In this document: in pieces, positions 62,226 through 64,000 of the stretch | How positions within the stretch are numbered: the first letter of the stretch is position 1 | How the letters are laid out: each line of letters begins with the position of its first letter | Assembly: GCA_963818775.1 (NCBI GenBank) | Contig: CAWFUF010000006.1 | Location: 248,001-312,000 of the forward strand | Length of the DNA: 64,000 bases | Source of the DNA: JAMXLO01 sp963818775 | Lineage (GTDB): Bacteria; Pseudomonadota; Alphaproteobacteria; Acetobacterales; Acetobacteraceae | Direction: 5' to 3' | Notes under the pieces: generated by a model | Seen by the model: only the letters and a program-made list of their open reading frames with translations | The model's database searches: none | What the model was told of the DNA's origin: nothing | Position numbers and translations under genes: made by a program

Positions 62226-63097
62226 TAGATCGCACGAGCGGCCACCAACACCTCGTTGGTCCATAACGCGATACGCCGGTAGCCGGTCTCGCGAGCGAAG
62301 CTGATGCATTCAGCCACGAGGCGCCGGCCAATGCCGAGCCCCCGTGCCGCCGGTTCCACCAGCAACAGGCGGAGCTTCGCCTCTTCGTCGGATTGCCGCA
62401 CGAGGAATACGGAGCCGACGTTCACCCCATCATACTCGGCGACCCAGCAACGCTCGCGCACCGGATCGTGCAGCGCGAGGAACTCGCCCGCGACCCGCGC
62501 CACCAACGCCTCGAACCGCGCATCGAAGCCGTACTCTTCGGCGTAGAGCGCACCATGCCTTCCCACCACCCAGCCGATATCGCCGGACCGATGCTGGCGG
62601 AGCAGCCACGGTCCCGACCGGGGAGCACCAAGCAATGCCTCGATGCATCCCATCGCGACGACCACCGAGGCCTGTGCCAACTCCGCCAGGGGCGCCAGCA
62701 GTGCGCCCATCTCCTCGCGAGATCGCGCGTCGAGCGGAGCGAAGGCGTCGTGCCCGGCTGGGGTCAGCGACAGCAGGCTCTGACGCCGGTCGATCGGCGA
62801 GGGTGTGCGCGCAAGCAGCCCATCGCGCTCAATCCGCTGGAGGATGCGGCTGAGGTAACCAGGATCGAGATCCAGTTCGCGGCCGAGTTCAGTGGCCGTA
62901 ACCCCGGCGCGCTGGGCAAGCTCGTACAGCACCCGCGCCTCGGCCAGCGAGAAGCTGCTGTGCAGGAGACCGTCGTGCAGGGCGCCGATCACGCGCGTGT
63001 AGAAGCGGCTGAATCGCCGGACGGCGGCGATGCGGTTGTCGAGGGCTGCGGGTTGTCCCATGACGCGGTCATACGATTGATTGACTGGGTCAAACAA
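62132..63097 (-). CDS. MarR-GNAT bifunctional helix-turn-helix/acetyltransferase protein
   Basis: The 321-residue protein joins a MarR winged helix to a GNAT domain. The MarR part has FSLAEARVLYELAQRAGVTA, then TELGRELDLDPGYLSRILQR, with wing RTPSPIDRRQSLLSLTPAG, about 48-120. The GNAT part has the acetyl-CoA loop VEPAARGLGIGRRLV, TNEVLVAARAIYQQAGF and a C-terminal strand. This fusion is a known family. It probably acetylates a small molecule or protein and controls its own promoter; the substrate is unknown. It converges with the small hypothetical gene, overlapping it by 94 bases. Confidence 0.9.
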   Translation of the reverse strand: MFDPVNQSYDRVMGQPAALDNRIAAVRRFSRFYTRVIGALHDGLLHSSFSLAEARVLYELAQRAGVTATELGRELDLDPGYLSRILQRIERDGLLARTPSPIDRRQSLLSLTPAGHDAFAPLDARSREEMGALLAPLAELAQASVVVAMGCIEALLGAPRSGPWLLRQHRSGDIGWVVGRHGALYAEEYGFDARFEALVARVAGEFLALHDPVRERCWVAEYDGVNVGSVFLVRQSDEEAKLRLLLVEPAARGLGIGRRLVAECISFARETGYRRIALWTNEVLVAARAIYQQAGFRLVASKPHSDFGPPMVGEDWVLELR

Positions 63098-63233
63098 CAG
63101 AATTCGATGATGGATGAGCGCCTGTCAATGCGATGTGATGCTTGTCAAGAGCCACCAGCCCCATTCGCGCCGCATTCCCCTCCAATCTCCTGAACAGCCG
63201 AAATGAAGTTCAGAAATCGGCGGAGGATCACCA

Positions 63234-63590
63234 ATGTTGGTTCATCGATTGTATTTTGCTGGTTCAATGCTGCTGTTGCCCTTGGGCGGCTCGGCCCTGG
63301 CGCAGACAGTAGTGGTAAGCCCGACAAGCGTGCCCGCGCAGTCCCAGGTGTATGTCGCGCCGACCGCGCCGCCACCGCCCCGCGTCGAGACGGTCCCGCC
63401 GCCGCCATCTGAGTCGGCTCGCGTGATGTATTGGCGCCCGGGCCACTGGATGTGGGACGGCACGAGCTGGTCGTGGACGCAAGGCCAGTATGTCCAACGG
63501 CCGGCGCCCGAGGCGGTGTGGGAACCGGGGCACTGGGCCCAGCAGCCGTCCGGCGGCTACGTATGGGTGGATGGGCGTTGGCAGGGCTGA
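63234..63590 (+). CDS. YXWGXW-repeat secreted protein
   Basis: The 118-residue product has a signal peptide (LYFAGSMLLLPLGGSALAQT), a Pro-rich spacer and then Trp-rich repeats of the YXWGXW/BcpO-like type: VMYWRPGHWMWDGTSWSWTQ, then WEPGHWAQQPSGGYVWVDGR. The W-x-P-G-H-W units are known from outer-membrane-associated proteins of unknown function. The next gene encodes a lipoprotein with the same repeats, 16 bases further on, so the two arose by duplication and are likely one operon. Confidence 0.82.
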   Translation: MLVHRLYFAGSMLLLPLGGSALAQTVVVSPTSVPAQSQVYVAPTAPPPPRVETVPPPPSESARVMYWRPGHWMWDGTSWSWTQGQYVQRPAPEAVWEPGHWAQQPSGGYVWVDGRWQG

Positions 63591-63606
63591 CAACAGGAGA
63601 CCTGTG

Positions 63607-63975
63607 ATGCCGCGCATTCATCACGCGTGCCTTGTTGCGCCTGCGCTGCTCGTGCTCGCCGGCTGCGTACAGGACGAGACGCCGCCGCGCGCTACCCAGG
63701 TAATTGTCCAACCGGCGGCGCAGCCACCGCCACAGACGGCCGTGTTGGAGCCCGGTCCGCCGCCTCCGCCACGCAGCGAGCTGGTTCCGCCGCCGCCCGC
63801 AGGGGCGGGGCCGGTCGTATGGCAGCCAGGCCATTGGATTCTCAGCGCCAACAACTGGGCCTGGCAGCCAGGGCAATATGTGCCACCACCACCTGGGGCA
63901 ACGACATGGGTCCCAGGCCGCTGGGCGCAGCAACCCGCCGGCGGATGGACATGGCTGGAGGGCCATTGGGCGTAA
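63607..63975 (+). CDS. YXWGXW-repeat lipoprotein
   Basis: The 122-residue product has a lipobox (VLAGC, Cys20). It has a Pro-rich linker (EPGPPPPPRSELVPPPPAGA) and the repeats VVWQPGHWILSANNWAWQPG and TWVPGRWAQQPAGGWTWLEG, closing with HWA. It is the lipid-anchored counterpart of the preceding secreted protein. AGGAGA lies upstream of ATG 63607; a longer frame from 63490 would overlap that gene. The remaining 25 bases of the window hold no feature. Confidence 0.82.
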   Translation: MPRIHHACLVAPALLVLAGCVQDETPPRATQVIVQPAAQPPPQTAVLEPGPPPPPRSELVPPPPAGAGPVVWQPGHWILSANNWAWQPGQYVPPPPGATTWVPGRWAQQPAGGWTWLEGHWA

Positions 63976-64000
63976 GTGTGCCACTCGGCGTGAGTTGACG

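Overview
The window is a 64-kb stretch of GC-rich bacterial chromosome. The gene content points to an alphaproteobacterium, most likely Rhodospirillales/Acetobacteraceae-like. Indications are the divergent lrp/trxB pair, a fused TRAP permease, a GT2-GtrA fusion next to ArnT-like transferases, an alpha-2-macroglobulin/PBP1C pair and many Tat or Sec leaders. This placement is inference from gene families; no rRNA or tRNA was seen. Most of the window is ordinary chromosome, with scattered gene scraps, one dead insertion sequence and several dispersed palindromic repeats.

1-16 kb: the 3' end of a hydantoinase-B-type gene, a secreted ScyD/ScyE-like beta-propeller protein, a truncated ISNCY-type transposase, an MFS permease and a GrpB protein. 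A minus-strand organosulfur block follows (LLM flavin monooxygenase, arylsulfatase, flavodoxin-like protein). Next come exported proteins around a CtpA protease and a DUF2092 protein, an orphan Lar-like zinc-ribbon protein missed by length filters, a ThDP enzyme and a short AraC regulator. A 40-bp repeat occurs twice here, each time just after a plus-strand stop codon.

16-30 kb: housekeeping genes (cysQ, hldE, uvrB, selB, a DMT transporter) mixed with relics, a lone Flp pilin, strong hairpins, and two inverted paralogues of an unrecognised beta-rich family that bracket the DMT/selB segment.

30-41 kb: a YdcF protein and a hydrolase, a TRAP transporter (DctP plus fused DctQM), a DinB protein, a type-I solute-binding protein next to an M81 peptidase, a membrane glycosyltransferase whose frame contains an 88-bp palindrome, a GH5 glycosidase, and a row of hairpins ending in a terminator that may be a small RNA.

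41-64 kb: LysR, trxB/lrp, two polyprenyl-sugar glycosyltransferases (the second starting inside a repeat), motB-motA with a chemoreceptor, a frameshifted PIG-L deacetylase, a TauD-type dioxygenase, a nitroreductase and mscL. The window ends with an overlapping operon of alpha-2-macroglobulin, PBP1C and a retropepsin-like lipoprotein, a MarR-GNAT fusion, and two YXWGXW-repeat secreted proteins. Translation of pbpC runs through a second in-frame palindromic insertion. The least explained items are the solenoid paralogues, the repeat families inserted in coding frames, the candidate ncRNA and the retropepsin added to the A2M/PBP1C operon.
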